A stretch of 50,699 nucleotides of DNA from Acaryochloris sp. IP29b_bin.148 (GCF_028285565.1 NZ_JANQOY010000124.1:1-50699), one strand, 5' to 3'; shown: positions 27,377 through 36,970, counted from the stretch's first letter. Numbers and translations are program-made. Notes: a model not told the origin generated them from the letters alone.

Positions 27377-28021
27377 TCAGATATGCTCTTTTATTAGCTC
27401 GATTAAATTACTCCCCCCCCAAATCGCAGCCCCTAAGACTGAGAGGGTAATTGCAGCACCAAATAAACAGATGACAAGCCCCCCTAGACTGATCGCACCA
27501 TCATCTTCTAACAAACCAAAGCCAGTTACAAAAACACCAATCGCAGGCACAGTGTTCGTTAATGGAAAAGGAATCATCATCGAAATTCCCATCAGTGCCA
27601 AGATGCATCCGATCGCAATCTGTCCCATCACGCTGGTGCAAATAGGAAAAAGGCGGGGTCGCGCCACTGACTCGATACGCTGTAGCCAAGGTAACGCCTT
27701 TTTGAGAATGCCTTGGACTGTTGTGAGCGCAACAGGATGTGTTGAGAACCGTTGCGGAAACCACGGTTGCTTGGATCCTGCAATTAATTGGATGGCAAGT
27801 AGGAAAATGATAATCCCGAAGGGTACAGAGTATCCCGGTGCAGGAACAGGAAGGGCGGAAGGCAGGGCTAATAACACAAATAGAAATCCGAAAACCCGCT
27901 CTTCTGCAAGATTTAGTAATTCCTGCAAAGTAACCTCGGGGCCGTGATCGTTGTCTAGGAAAGACCGTTTAAGCTCAGCTGACAGACGTGCCATAACGAT
28001 AAAAAATGCAAGCAGACCCAT
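27377..28021 (-). CDS. ExoD-family membrane protein (exopolysaccharide synthesis)
   Basis: This 214-residue protein of the ExoD family is named from a Sinorhizobium exopolysaccharide gene; the biochemical activity is unknown. The family core is clear: ELKRSFLDNDHGPEVTLQELLNLAEERVFG-type N-terminus, then ALPSALPVPAPGYSVPFG, and four or so hydrophobic segments towards the C-terminus. Two starts are possible, 28021 (MGLLAFF...) and 27994 (MARLSAEL, where family similarity begins). Neither has a clear ribosome site. It is free-standing and divergent from ahcY. Confidence 0.87.
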   Translation of the reverse strand: MGLLAFFIVMARLSAELKRSFLDNDHGPEVTLQELLNLAEERVFGFLFVLLALPSALPVPAPGYSVPFGIIIFLLAIQLIAGSKQPWFPQRFSTHPVALTTVQGILKKALPWLQRIESVARPRLFPICTSVMGQIAIGCILALMGISMMIPFPLTNTVPAIGVFVTGFGLLEDDGAISLGGLVICLFGAAITLSVLGAAIWGGSNLIELIKEHI

Positions 28022-28337
28022 TCATAGTAAGTGATTAAGCGAGTTATAAAGCTAAAACACAATACATCATCGATCGTTCGGCATCATCGGTGAGTCCCAT
28101 TCCCTTGTGCCAGCCTTTTGCAAATTGCTTGGAGCACGGAGCCTGGATGCATTAATGCTGAGTAATCGCTTTAAAAACTCGCGTAAAAAACCTCATAGAG
28201 TAATACCAGCTTAGGTTTAGAGATTGGATATAGTTCTTTTTGCAGGGATGCAGACAATTTCCCGATAAACACCAAGAAATGCCTCACTATAATTAACAGA
28301 GGATCAAATAAGTACACCAGTCGTTGAGAAGGATCAC
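28022..28337. promoter_or_regulatory. Divergent exoD/ahcY region with a -10-like box for ahcY
   Basis: This 316-base gap contains an exact TATAAT at 28288-28293, 45 bases before the ahcY start, but no good -35 at the right spacing, and an AGAAGGA ribosome site ending about 5 bases before the ATG. I looked for an S-adenosylhomocysteine riboswitch-like core and did not find one. The rest holds nothing recognised. Confidence 0.45.
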
Positions 28338-29723
28338 ATGAGCCCACAAGTTTTAACTAGAGATTATAAAGTTGCGGATATTGCCCTCGCAGATTGGGGA
28401 CGCAAAGAGATGGCCATTGCTGAGGGTGAAATGCCAGCATTGATGGCGATTCGTGCGAAGTACCGTGATAGTAAACCTTTGCAAGGGGCAAAAATCATTG
28501 GTTGTATTCATATGACCATTCAGACTGCAGTCTTGATTGAGACGCTCTGTGCCTTAGGAGCAGAGGTTCGTTGGTCATCTTGTAATATTTTTTCCACTCA
28601 AGATCATGCAGCTGCCGCTATTGCCGCCGCAGATATTCCTGTATTTGCCTGGAAAGGTGAAACCGAAGAAGAATATATTTGGTGTATTGAGCAAACCTGT
28701 CGGACCCCTGAAGGAAACCTCTGGGATGCCAACATGATTTTGGATGATGGTGGTGATTTAACCGGCCATATCCATGAAAAATACCCTGAGATGCTGAACC
28801 ATATTCATGGCGTCACGGAAGAAACCACCACTGGGGTGCATCGCTTACTAGAAATGCTAGAAAAGGGAGAACTCAAAGTTCCCGCGATTAATGTCAATGA
28901 TTCAGTGACAAAGTCCAAAAATGACAACAAGTATGGTTGTCGCCATAGCTTGAATGACGCGATTAAGCGCGGTACCGATCATCTGATGTCTGGTAAGAAA
29001 GCCCTCGTGATTGGCTATGGTGATGTCGGTAAGGGATCCGCTGCTTCTTTGCGACAAGAGGGGATGATTGTTAAAGTCACTGAAGCAGATCCCATTTGTG
29101 CGATGCAAGCTTGCATGGATGGCTTTGAAGTGGTGTCTCCTTACAAAAATGGCCAGAATGACGGCACCCCCAGCTGCATCAATACAGATCTACTAGGCAA
29201 CACGGATTTAGTGGTAACGACCACAGGCAACTTTAATGTTTGTGATGCCAATATGTTGGTTTCCTTAAAGCAAGGGGCTGTCGTTTGCAATATTGGTCAC
29301 TTCGATAACGAAATTGATACTGCCTATATGCGCAAAACCTGGCGTTGGGAGGAGGTGAAGCCTCAGGTGCATCAGGTGTATCGGAGTGATGATCCCCAAG
29401 ACTTTTTGATCTTGTTATCAGAAGGCCGCTTAGTGAACTTGGGCAATGCGACGGGGCATCCCTCACGCATCATGGATGGTTCTTTTGCGAACCAAGTCTT
29501 AGCGCAAATGTTTTTGTTTGAGCGCAAGTTTGCTGATTTGCCCGCTGATCAAAAAACCTCAGCCATTACTGTGGAAGTACTACCTAAGCAGTTAGACGAA
29601 GAGGTTGCTCGGTATATGGTGGAAGGCTTTGGTGGTGTGATTACTCAACTCACCTCTGAACAAGCTCAGTACATTAATGTGCCCGTGGAGGGTCCCTTCA
29701 AGACTGAAAGTTATAAATATTAA
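28338..29723 (+). CDS. ahcY: Adenosylhomocysteinase, long (proteobacterial/eukaryotic-like) form
   Basis: This enzyme hydrolyses S-adenosylhomocysteine to adenosine and homocysteine, clearing product inhibition of methyltransferases. The NAD site GYGDVGKG is at 226-233. The substrate-binding segments [13 protein letters not shown] and DDGGDLT are intact, and the C-terminal KTESYKY supplies the Lys/Tyr that reach into the neighbour's NAD site. At 461 residues it is the long form with the segment [15 protein letters not shown]. Most cyanobacteria, from memory, have a ~425-residue form with a different N-terminus (LGRQRIEWAGREMP type). This copy reads like proteobacterial AhcY, which suggests replacement by transfer. 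The start has an AGAAGGA site. Confidence 0.97.
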   Translation: MSPQVLTRDYKVADIALADWGRKEMAIAEGEMPALMAIRAKYRDSKPLQGAKIIGCIHMTIQTAVLIETLCALGAEVRWSSCNIFSTQDHAAAAIAAADIPVFAWKGETEEEYIWCIEQTCRTPEGNLWDANMILDDGGDLTGHIHEKYPEMLNHIHGVTEETTTGVHRLLEMLEKGELKVPAINVNDSVTKSKNDNKYGCRHSLNDAIKRGTDHLMSGKKALVIGYGDVGKGSAASLRQEGMIVKVTEADPICAMQACMDGFEVVSPYKNGQNDGTPSCINTDLLGNTDLVVTTTGNFNVCDANMLVSLKQGAVVCNIGHFDNEIDTAYMRKTWRWEEVKPQVHQVYRSDDPQDFLILLSEGRLVNLGNATGHPSRIMDGSFANQVLAQMFLFERKFADLPADQKTSAITVEVLPKQLDEEVARYMVEGFGGVITQLTSEQAQYINVPVEGPFKTESYKY

Positions 29724-29742
29724 GTCTTAAAGGATTAAGGTT

Positions 29743-29782
29743 CCTCACAGTCTCGACAACATTAAGTGTTGAGGCTGGGAGG
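29743..29782 (+). other. Long imperfect hairpin downstream of ahcY
   Basis: Bases 29743-29758 can pair with 29767-29782 with one internal mismatch and some G-T pairs, giving a ~15-bp stem around a short A/T loop. No T-run follows. It lies 19 bases after the ahcY stop and may protect the transcript end or act with the next hairpin. Confidence 0.5.
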
Positions 29783-29793
29783 GACTCTATGCT

Positions 29794-29855
29794 ATCAATG
29801 CAGAAAAGGTTTATCAGGATGTTTGGATATCCCGATAAACCTTTTGTACATTGAT
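29794..29855. terminator. Large inverted repeat after ahcY, probable bidirectional terminator or RNA hairpin
   Basis: A perfect 12-bp inverted repeat (29804-29815 with 29834-29845; arm AAAAGGTTTATC) is extended, across a 3-base mismatch, by a further 7-bp match (29794-29800 with 29849-29855). The 18-base loop holds a short GGATATCC palindrome. The 3' arm ends in TTTT, but no longer T-run follows. Both strands would fold equally. Confidence 0.6.
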
Positions 29856-30004
29856 GGCAGATCGATCCATGGGTTAGCTGTTGGAACAAATTGATGTTGA
29901 TGTCTATCGAGTAGAGTTAAGGTTTTTTCTTCAGATAGCTGCCACTCGGGGGATAAAGAATGTGAGTTGCAGGTAACAATGTGTGTGGTATTTCAGGAGT
30001 ATCT

Positions 30005-30691
30005 ATGAAGAATTTTGCTCAATATCAGCAATGTCTACAAGCTGTATCTCTTTCCCTTATGGTATTCGGGAGCATTTCTCTCAGTGCGGGTACCTTACGA
30101 GCACAGTCTATGCCAGAGACGGCATCCCCGACGCCAGACCAACCAGTACAGTCCAATCCTGAGAGCGTGCCTGCCCCCCAAGCACCCACTCCAGCTTCGC
30201 AACCATCAGTGCCTGAGGCGGTACGGTTAGGAGATGATCGCTATGCCCAAGCGGATTATAAAGGGGCAATCGAGGCGTATAGCCAGGCTTTAGCAGCTTA
30301 TAAACTCAATGCATATGCCCTCTATAATCGGGCTAATGCGTATCGCCAGTTAGAAGAGTATGAAGCTGCGATCGCAGATTACACTACCGCCTTAAAACTG
30401 GCGCCAGATAACCTGTTTGCCTACCTATACCGAGGGATGGCTTTGTATGAGGAACAGCAACCAGAAGCGGCCATTGCTGATTTCTCCAAAGTCATTGAGC
30501 AAAATCCTCAGAATGCCCTTGCGTTCCAAAAACGGGGGGAAAGCCATCTGGCCAATGAAGATTCAGAAGCCGCCATTCAAGACTTACAGAAGGCAGAGTC
30601 TCTCTACCAGAAAGAAGGTAAATTTAGTAAGCAAAGTCAGGTGTCGAAGCAGCTGAAGAAAGCCCGCGCTGCTCAGTCTAAGAAGCCGTAG
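30005..30691 (+). CDS. Secreted or periplasmic TPR protein
   Basis: This 228-residue protein has an N-terminal signal peptide (hydrophobic core about 14-32, likely cleavage after LRA in GTLRAQS). A Pro/Ser/Thr/Gln-rich linker (about 36-70) and three to four tetratricopeptide repeats (about 73-200) follow, and a Lys-rich tail (SKQLKKARAAQSKKP). A CAGGAG site just before 30005 picks this ATG over the in-frame one at 29981. TPRs bind peptides of partner proteins; no partner is known. Its last 14 bases overlap the end of the convergent hypothetical gene. A larger secreted TPR protein of similar design lies at 33323-35023. Confidence 0.82.
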   Translation: MKNFAQYQQCLQAVSLSLMVFGSISLSAGTLRAQSMPETASPTPDQPVQSNPESVPAPQAPTPASQPSVPEAVRLGDDRYAQADYKGAIEAYSQALAAYKLNAYALYNRANAYRQLEEYEAAIADYTTALKLAPDNLFAYLYRGMALYEEQQPEAAIADFSKVIEQNPQNALAFQKRGESHLANEDSEAAIQDLQKAESLYQKEGKFSKQSQVSKQLKKARAAQSKKP

Positions 30692-31079
30692 GAGGCTCCA
30701 CCGTCTGCATCGATTGATGCTTGGAATACCACCATTGCTGCTGGGTTGACGACAGGCGCTGGGTATAGAGCGTGATCACCCAGGGTGCCGCTCCCTGATA
30801 TCCCACAAGCTCTACACAGTAAGACGGATAGCGCTTAGCCGATAAATCAGCAATCAAGCGTCGCCCAATGCGTCGCCAGCTAGGCTCCTTGCCACGCCAT
30901 TGCAATCGACAGCAGGGCCAAGGCAGTTTTTCTCGATCAAAGAGTCGACAGCAAGGACCAATCACCCGGTAACTAAACTGATTACCCGGACTCTGGAAAA
31001 GATATCCCGTCGGCCAAGGATGCTGCATGGAGAGGTCGATACGCTGGGCAAATGGCGGTATAGTTCCAGTGGTTGGCAT
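30678..31079 (-). CDS. Conserved hypothetical protein, Trp/Arg/Cys-rich
   Basis: This 133-residue frame has no family I recognise. The middle is rich in Trp, Arg and Cys (IGPCCRLFDREKLPWPCCRLQWRGKEPSWRRIGRR), followed by a strand-like stretch CVELVGYQGAAPWVITLYT. It has no signal or membrane segment. It starts 27 bases after the sugar-kinase stop on the same strand, so it is probably co-transcribed with it, which is the main support for it being real. It overlaps the convergent TPR gene by 14 bases. Confidence 0.5.
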   Translation of the reverse strand: MPTTGTIPPFAQRIDLSMQHPWPTGYLFQSPGNQFSYRVIGPCCRLFDREKLPWPCCRLQWRGKEPSWRRIGRRLIADLSAKRYPSYCVELVGYQGAAPWVITLYTQRLSSTQQQWWYSKHQSMQTVEPPTAS

Positions 31080-31105
31080 GGATGAGTCCCCGTTGGGATA
31101 GCGTC

Positions 31106-32074
31106 TTAGCGTTGGGTTTGCAGAAAAGTTGCCACCTCATCCGCAGTCGGCTGGGCTGCGATCGCACCCGCTTGAGTGGTTGTTAAGGCACCCACCGCAC
31201 TGGCATAAGTCATCATAGCCTGTGCAGACTGCCTATCTGGGGGATGATCGGTGGTGATTAGCTGATGAATCAATCCGGCTACAAAGGCATCGCCAGCTCC
31301 CGTCGTATCTTGCACCTGTACCGTGAAACCAGGACGCGTTCCACACATTTCTCGGAAGCAATAGGCACAGCCTTTTGCTCCTGCCGTAACAATAACGCCC
31401 TGGGCCGAGGGTAACGCCTTCACCAGCGCTTGAGGATGGTCAGTCTTCCAAAGCCACTGGGCTTCTTCTTCAGCCAGCTTTACATAGTGAGCGTTAGGCA
31501 GGATTTGCAGAATGATCTGACGGGCGGCCTCTGGATCGGTCCAAAATACGGGTCGCCAATTTACATCAATCAGGATTTTGACCTGATGCTGCTGAGCCAG
31601 CTGGAGGGCTTGGCGGACCGCAGCCGCTGATTGCGGATAGGCCAGTGCTAGGGTCCCCAAGATTAAATAGTCTGCATTCACAAATAGGTTGGCAGGCAGG
31701 TGGTCGGCCTGCAATTGGGTATCGGCAAAGATAGAGGTGTCATAGTTTCCAAAGCCTGCAAAGGTGCGATCACCCTCTAGAGTACGGGTGACATACACCT
31801 GCCGTGTGGGCGCATCCGCATGGGTCTGAAGTCCCTCAATATTGACATTCGTTTGTTGCAGTAGCGCTCTAAGCTGTGTGCCGGGTGCATCTTCGCCGAC
31901 ACAGCCAATAAAACCCGCAGAAGTCCCTAACTTAACCAAAGCACAGGCCACATTTGCAGGCGCTCCTCCAGGATAGGGGGTCCAGGAGTCAACTGCTGCC
32001 AGTGCTCGACCCGGCTGATCCGCAAGACAGTCCCACAGAATTTCTCCCAGACATAACACTTGGGGATTAGACAT
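31106..32074 (-). CDS. PfkB-family carbohydrate kinase (fructokinase-like)
   Basis: This 322-residue ribokinase-fold kinase phosphorylates a sugar, most likely fructose by resemblance to fructokinases. The substrate-site GGAPANVA is at 36-43, and the second PfkB signature DTTGAGDAF has catalytic base D262. The ATG at 32074 is preceded by GAGGAG and begins the family sequence SNPQVLCLGE; the open frame to 32110 adds 12 residues and was rejected. A hypothetical gene follows on the same strand. Other PfkB substrates (ribose, adenosine, tagatose-phosphate) cannot be excluded. Confidence 0.88.
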   Translation of the reverse strand: MSNPQVLCLGEILWDCLADQPGRALAAVDSWTPYPGGAPANVACALVKLGTSAGFIGCVGEDAPGTQLRALLQQTNVNIEGLQTHADAPTRQVYVTRTLEGDRTFAGFGNYDTSIFADTQLQADHLPANLFVNADYLILGTLALAYPQSAAAVRQALQLAQQHQVKILIDVNWRPVFWTDPEAARQIILQILPNAHYVKLAEEEAQWLWKTDHPQALVKALPSAQGVIVTAGAKGCAYCFREMCGTRPGFTVQVQDTTGAGDAFVAGLIHQLITTDHPPDRQSAQAMMTYASAVGALTTTQAGAIAAQPTADEVATFLQTQR

Positions 32075-32210
32075 CCTGCAACTCCTCTCAGAACAGTCTG
32101 AATCTACCACCCGAATCGCGAAGAGGCTTTACTAACCCATCTATTAGCTGATTGATTGTCGTCTTTGTAGGTTAGTCCCATCGACTCGAAAAGTGAGTGC
32201 TATCAGACTA

Positions 32211-33179
32211 TCAGAGATCTGAGGGACGGGCGGCGGCGAATATTTCCTCTAGAATCTCTTGGGCACCCTGTTCTCTCACTTTCTGTGCGAGATCAATGCC
32301 TAATTGCGTTGCGCTAGCAATCGGCCCACTAACGGTGTCCTTAATCAGGCGTTTGCCGTCCAAACTGGCCACCATGCCGACCAAGGTCAATTGTCCGTCG
32401 TTGAGGGTCGTATTCACGCCGATGGGAACCTGGCAGCCGCCCTCCAACTCGTGCAAAAAGGAGCGTTCAGCGGTACAACGATGGGCAGAGGGTTCATGCT
32501 CTAGGGCCTTAATAAAGGCCATGATTTCTTCATCCCCTTCACGGCATTCAATGCCTAAGGCCCCTTGGCCCACTGCATGTAACGAAATATCTGCAGGAAT
32601 CACCTGATGAATGCGATCGCCAAACCCCAGTCGCTGTAAACCAGCCACCGCCAGGATAATGCCGTCATATTCACCCGCATCAAGCTTCTGGAGACGGGTA
32701 TTTAAGTTGCCGCGAATATCTTTGAATTCTAAATGGGGGTAGTTATACCGTAGTTGGGCGAGCCGCCGCAGGGATGACGTCCCAATCACTGCTCCCTCAG
32801 GTAGCGTATCCAGTTGATAGTCCGTAAAATTCTCATGCACGACTAAGGCATCTGCCGGATCAACCCGCTCGGTCACCGCTCCCAGACAGAGCCCTTCCGG
32901 CAAGTTGGTCGGTAAATCCTTGAGAGAATGCACTGCCAAGTCCGTCTCTTTGCGGAGCATTGAGACCTCTAGCTCTTTAGTAAATAACCCTTTGTCTCCA
33001 ATTTTGGCTAGGGCGACATCGAGGATATTGTCTCCTTGGGTGGACATGGTGCAAACTTCAAATTCGCACTCAGGAAAATGTTTTTGTAATTCTCCTTGGA
33101 CCCAGTGCGTCTGCACAAGAGCGAGTTGACTTTTACGGGAACCAATCCGAATGACACGGGTAGGGCTGGAGACAGACAT
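32211..33179 (-). CDS. hemC: Porphobilinogen deaminase (hydroxymethylbilane synthase)
   Basis: This enzyme joins four porphobilinogens into hydroxymethylbilane, the tetrapyrrole precursor of chlorophyll, haem and bilins. At 322 residues it is full length. The cofactor cysteine C249 lies in [10 protein letters not shown], the catalytic Asp in VHSLKDLP (D88), and cofactor-binding arginines in [11 protein letters not shown] and RGNLNTR. It is free-standing. It works in the same pathway as acsF at the other end of the window, but the two are not linked by operon. Confidence 0.98.
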   Translation of the reverse strand: MSVSSPTRVIRIGSRKSQLALVQTHWVQGELQKHFPECEFEVCTMSTQGDNILDVALAKIGDKGLFTKELEVSMLRKETDLAVHSLKDLPTNLPEGLCLGAVTERVDPADALVVHENFTDYQLDTLPEGAVIGTSSLRRLAQLRYNYPHLEFKDIRGNLNTRLQKLDAGEYDGIILAVAGLQRLGFGDRIHQVIPADISLHAVGQGALGIECREGDEEIMAFIKALEHEPSAHRCTAERSFLHELEGGCQVPIGVNTTLNDGQLTLVGMVASLDGKRLIKDTVSGPIASATQLGIDLAQKVREQGAQEILEEIFAAARPSDL

Positions 33180-33322
33180 AGAATCAAGTCGCTGTTACGA
33201 GCAACAGATGAGCGTACCTCAACAGCTTACAGAATTGCGGGAGCAGTCGAAAGAGGACAGCTCGCTTTCATCCTTTAACCGCGGCATCTTTCTACCCCTC
33301 ATCTGAGATAGAAAATCCAATG

Positions 33323-35023
33323 CTAAGGCGTGACCGGCTGCTTTTTAACGCGCTGTTTGAGCGTGTTAATTAGAGGTTGTAAGCGCTGATAGTCCGCTGT
33401 CGCTCCTTGTGCTTTGTAAAGCTGGGCAGCCTGCTGATAGTCTGTTAGCGCCGCTTCCCGTCGTCCTAAGATCATATGGGCCAGCCCACGGTTGTTGTAG
33501 GCGATCGCATTTTGCGGATTAGCGGTAATCGCTTGACTATAGTCGCGCACAGCGGTCTCCCGATCGCCTTGGGAAAAATAAATGTTGCCGCGATTGGTAT
33601 AGGCTGTCGCATAGTTGGGATCGAGTTTAAGGACTTGGGTATAGTCTGCGATCGCAGCCTTGCTTTGTCCCGCTGAATTATAGGCCAGCCCCCGATTAAA
33701 GTACGCCGTCACATCGTTTGCATTTAGGGTGATGGCTTGGGTAAAGTCTGCGATCGCAGCTTCAGCATCACCCGCCTTTAAATGAGCATTGCCCCGGTTT
33801 TTATAGGCCGCGGTATATTTACCGTCTATTTGCACGGACGTCGTGAAATCAGAAATGGCCGCTTGAGCATCCCCTTGGTCAAGGTGAATCAGCCCGCGGT
33901 TATAAAACGCAGCCGCATACTTCGGATCGAGCTTAATGGCCGCCGAATAATCGGCCAGTGCCGTAGACTGATCGCCCACTTTGGTACGAACCACCCCACG
34001 ATTGAAGTAGGCCAAGGCTGACTGGGGCTTCACTTTGAGCACTTGACCATAATCCTGAATCGCGGCGGCATAATTGCCGAGGGCGGCATGGGCTCGACCT
34101 CGATTTAAGTAGGCTTCTGCATGGTTTGTATCCCGCTGTAAGACCTGATTATAGTCATTCAGTGCTGCCCTGTAATTTTGAGTAGCCGCAAAGGCTAACC
34201 CCCGATTCAAATAAATTTGGGGTAACTTGACGTTCTGAGGGTTGAGTTGGATCGCCTTAGTGTAATCTGCGATCGCAGCCTGATTATTACCCAAAAGCGT
34301 ATGAGCATAGCCTCGATTCACATAGGCGATGCCGTAATCCTGATCCAATTGAATGGCCTTGTTATATTCTTCAACCGCTGCTTTCAAGTTCCCTTGGCCA
34401 TGTTGTTTAACCCCTTGACGTAAATGTGTCAGAGCTTCCGGTTGGCCTTTCCCTTGTTTCACCGTCGGTTGGGATGGAGCGGGCTGGGGCTTTTCGACTG
34501 ACTTCGGCGTCGCTTTTTCCTGCTGAGGGGCGGGTTGGGCCTGTGTCGGTTGAGCGGCAGGCTTAGAAGGCTGGGCCGTCGGTGTCGGTTGAGTAGTTTT
34601 GGGCTGTGTCGGCTGAGCTTCAGGTTTAGAAGGCTGGGCCGTCGGTGTCGGTTGAGTGGTTTTGGGCTGTGTCGGGTGGGCTGCAGGCTTAGAAGGCTGG
34701 GCCGTTGGTGTCGGTTGAGCGGTTTTAGGCTGAGCCGGAACTGGGGGTTGAGCTGGGGGCACCGTTACGTTACGAGGATCTGGAGTGCGAATCGGTGCTG
34801 GAGCCTGCGTAGGTGCCTGTGGTGTTGAAGATCCTGGCGTCTGCGAAGCGGGCGCTGAAGGAGAATCAGGGGAGGTCGAAGCAGGGGGAGCGGGGGATGG
34901 GGCTTGTGCGAGTGCCTTTGGATCGCTCCCGCTCTCTACTAGACTGACGGTACATACCAATAGTGCGGCCCCCAAAAGCTTTTTGCACAAAGGGTTGGGA
35001 GCAAAATTAGAAAGACGTGCCAT
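33323..35023 (-). CDS. Secreted TPR protein with Pro/Gln/Thr repeat linker
   Basis: This 566-residue protein starts with a signal peptide (hydrophobic core KLLGAALLVCTVSLV, about 15-29; cleavage likely after ALA near 40). Residues ~45-195 are a low-complexity linker of Pro, Gln, Thr, Ala and Ser, containing three 21-residue repeats (QPTPTAQPSKP core). From about 198 to 545 there are roughly ten tandem TPRs of the form AYxNRGxAHxxLGNYxAAIxDY. It should be a periplasmic or cell-surface scaffold held off the membrane or wall by the linker. The linker is likely to vary in length between strains because of its DNA repeats. Confidence 0.87.
   Translation of the reverse strand: MARLSNFAPNPLCKKLLGAALLVCTVSLVESGSDPKALAQAPSPAPPASTSPDSPSAPASQTPGSSTPQAPTQAPAPIRTPDPRNVTVPPAQPPVPAQPKTAQPTPTAQPSKPAAHPTQPKTTQPTPTAQPSKPEAQPTQPKTTQPTPTAQPSKPAAQPTQAQPAPQQEKATPKSVEKPQPAPSQPTVKQGKGQPEALTHLRQGVKQHGQGNLKAAVEEYNKAIQLDQDYGIAYVNRGYAHTLLGNNQAAIADYTKAIQLNPQNVKLPQIYLNRGLAFAATQNYRAALNDYNQVLQRDTNHAEAYLNRGRAHAALGNYAAAIQDYGQVLKVKPQSALAYFNRGVVRTKVGDQSTALADYSAAIKLDPKYAAAFYNRGLIHLDQGDAQAAISDFTTSVQIDGKYTAAYKNRGNAHLKAGDAEAAIADFTQAITLNANDVTAYFNRGLAYNSAGQSKAAIADYTQVLKLDPNYATAYTNRGNIYFSQGDRETAVRDYSQAITANPQNAIAYNNRGLAHMILGRREAALTDYQQAAQLYKAQGATADYQRLQPLINTLKQRVKKQPVTP
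34563..34751. repeat. Three tandem 63-bp repeats inside the TPR-protein linker
   Basis: Units begin at 34563, 34626 and 34689. The first two are nearly identical; the third drifts in its last third. The 63-bp period keeps the reading frame and encodes 21 residues, so copies can be gained or lost without a frameshift. Confidence 0.85.
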
Positions 35024-35270
35024 TACTCAAAGAACCCATTAGCTAGCGCATATTCTGGACCCACTATAGCGGTATCTGGCTGAAGTATGGGATGGAGGCT
35101 GCTCATTCTATCTCAAACGTAGTCTATGAGCCTGTAGACTGATTCAATGAAATCAATTGAAACATTTCATTAAGCATGTAGGAGCGACCTGAATTGTAGT
35201 AGCCATCATGGCCACACTCATGCATGCTGATAGTTGTAAAGCGACTGACACACCAAGGAATAAAGCCACA

Positions 35271-36209
35271 ATGCGCATATTAATCATGGGAGGAACCCGG
35301 TTTATCGGTATTTACCTCAGCCAAATTCTGGTGGATCAAGGGCATGAAGTCGTTTTGTTTAACCGAGGTAACCGGACTCCTGCGATCGCAGGCTTAACTC
35401 AGATTCATGGTGACCGCACCGATGCCAATCAGTTAAAAGCCCAACTGGCCCATGAACACTTTGATGCCATTTTTGATAACAACGGTCGCAAGTTGTCTGA
35501 TACTCAACCCCTTGCACAGCTGTTTAAAGAACGGGTGCAACATTTTATCTATATGAGTTCAGCAGGGGTTTATCTCAAGTCTGATCAAATGCCCCACCGG
35601 GAAGCGGATCCAACTGACCCCAACAGTCGCCACTTAGGGAAAGCAGAAGCAGAGGCAGATCTCGCGGCTCAGGGTCTCCCGTTTACCTCGATTCGGCCCA
35701 CCTACATCTATGGCCCCCAAAACTATAACGACGTCGAAGCCTGGTTTTTTGATCGCATTGTCCGCCAGCGACCTATTCCCATTCCTGGCAATGGCCAACA
35801 TATCACCCAATTGGGGCATGTTCAGGACTTAGCACAGGCCATGGCAGCCGTTTTAGGTAATACCCAGGCGATTGGTCAAATTTACAATATTAGTGGCAGT
35901 CGCTACGTAACCTTTGATGGCCTTGCCAAAGCCTGTGCCCTTGCTGCTGGCCAATCCCCGAACTTAAAGCTGGTGCACTATGACCCCAGTCAGTTTGACT
36001 TTGGCAAGCGCAAAGCCTTTCCCATGCGGTTGCAGCACTTTTTTGCTGATATTCACAAAGCTTGCCATGATCTCAATTGGCAACCTCAATATGACCTGGT
36101 CAGCGGTCTCAAAGACTCCTTTCAAAGGGATTACCTCGCGAGTGGACGCGATCAAGCAGATATTGATTTTGCCGTTGACGATCAGATTTTGGCTGGGGCC
36201 AAGGTTTAA
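35271..36209 (+). CDS. NAD-dependent epimerase/dehydratase family protein, CSP41-like
   Basis: This 312-residue extended short-chain dehydrogenase has the Rossmann start MRILIMGGTRFIG. Its sequence resembles the plastid CSP41 (stem-loop RNA-binding) group and its cyanobacterial relatives, for example RPTYIYGPQNYNDVEAWFFDRI and ISGSRYVTFDGLAKACA. The usual Tyr-x3-Lys catalytic pair is not obvious: the region reads YMSSAGVYLKSD with a displaced Lys. This is typical of CSP41 proteins, which have moved towards RNA binding. The ATG at 35271 (AAGGA upstream) starts the Rossmann strand; the frame from 35208 adds 21 unrelated residues. The role in cyanobacteria is uncertain. Confidence 0.83.
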   Translation: MRILIMGGTRFIGIYLSQILVDQGHEVVLFNRGNRTPAIAGLTQIHGDRTDANQLKAQLAHEHFDAIFDNNGRKLSDTQPLAQLFKERVQHFIYMSSAGVYLKSDQMPHREADPTDPNSRHLGKAEAEADLAAQGLPFTSIRPTYIYGPQNYNDVEAWFFDRIVRQRPIPIPGNGQHITQLGHVQDLAQAMAAVLGNTQAIGQIYNISGSRYVTFDGLAKACALAAGQSPNLKLVHYDPSQFDFGKRKAFPMRLQHFFADIHKACHDLNWQPQYDLVSGLKDSFQRDYLASGRDQADIDFAVDDQILAGAKV

Positions 36210-36276
36210 GGTGCGTTAAGTACCCGATGCTGAGAGTTGTCCCTTAACCCCTGACTATGGACTGGTTTGATCAAGG

Positions 36277-36843
36277 TCATACAAAAAAGCGTCTGACTGA
36301 GTAATGAAAATCAGGCAGCAGTGACGACTGAATCTGATCTTCGTCTAGTAAGGTCCTGACTAAACTCAACTGTCCATCTTCGCGGCCATAAACCTCTAAT
36401 CGCTTGGCCCACCGATCGGCAATCCAATATTCCTGGACACCTTGAACCGAATACAACTTGAGTTTGGTTTCTCGATCGCGTCGAATATTGGTCTCTCCTG
36501 GCGACAGTACCTCCACCACTAATTCTGGAAACCCGATCAAGTGTCCTGCCTCATCTTCAATCAGCGCTAGACGTTCCTTGCTCACCCAGACTAGATCCGG
36601 GATGACATTGTCCGTATCCGAGAGAATAATTCCTGGAGCAAGAATGGCTTCACCCAATTCTGACGTTTCTGACCAGGCGTCTAGGGCGGCGAAAATTTTC
36701 CCTGCTACTTGCTGATGTTTCCGGTGAGGCGATCGAGTCACCCATAATTCTCCATCAATTAACTCATAGCGATTCCCCTCGCTCTGGGGTAATACTTCAA
36801 GATCCCGAATGGTCCATCGAATCTGTTCAGCCGTTTGACTCAT
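36277..36843 (-). CDS. Uma2 family (DUF820) protein, PD-(D/E)XK nuclease fold
   Basis: This 188-residue protein is of the same family as 12560-13195 but not a recent duplicate. The fold's acidic residues are visible in NVIPDLVWVS (about 95-104) and FPELVVEVLSPGE (about 123-135). The conserved segment KLKLYSVQGVQEYWI follows at about 145-159. It is convergent with the CSP41-like gene. As with other members, the cellular role is unknown. Confidence 0.88.
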   Translation of the reverse strand: MSQTAEQIRWTIRDLEVLPQSEGNRYELIDGELWVTRSPHRKHQQVAGKIFAALDAWSETSELGEAILAPGIILSDTDNVIPDLVWVSKERLALIEDEAGHLIGFPELVVEVLSPGETNIRRDRETKLKLYSVQGVQEYWIADRWAKRLEVYGREDGQLSLVRTLLDEDQIQSSLLPDFHYSVRRFFV

Positions 36844-36970
36844 CGCTCGCGTGTGTCTTGATATCTACCTAACTGTTTTAGAAGACCCATCATCACAGCT
36901 ATGTATTTTCCATGCTAACATCGCTCCCTGAAAGCCCAGAGTGAGGATCCTCTACAACAAACAGACAAAA

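Noticed and set aside
28022-28337. S-adenosylhomocysteine riboswitch before ahcY
   Set aside because: The conserved core was not found on reading; only a -10-like box and ribosome site are supported.
34535-34828. Arg/Leu-rich plus-strand frame opposite the repeat linker
   Set aside because: Its repeats are just the complement of the 63-bp units in the real TPR gene.
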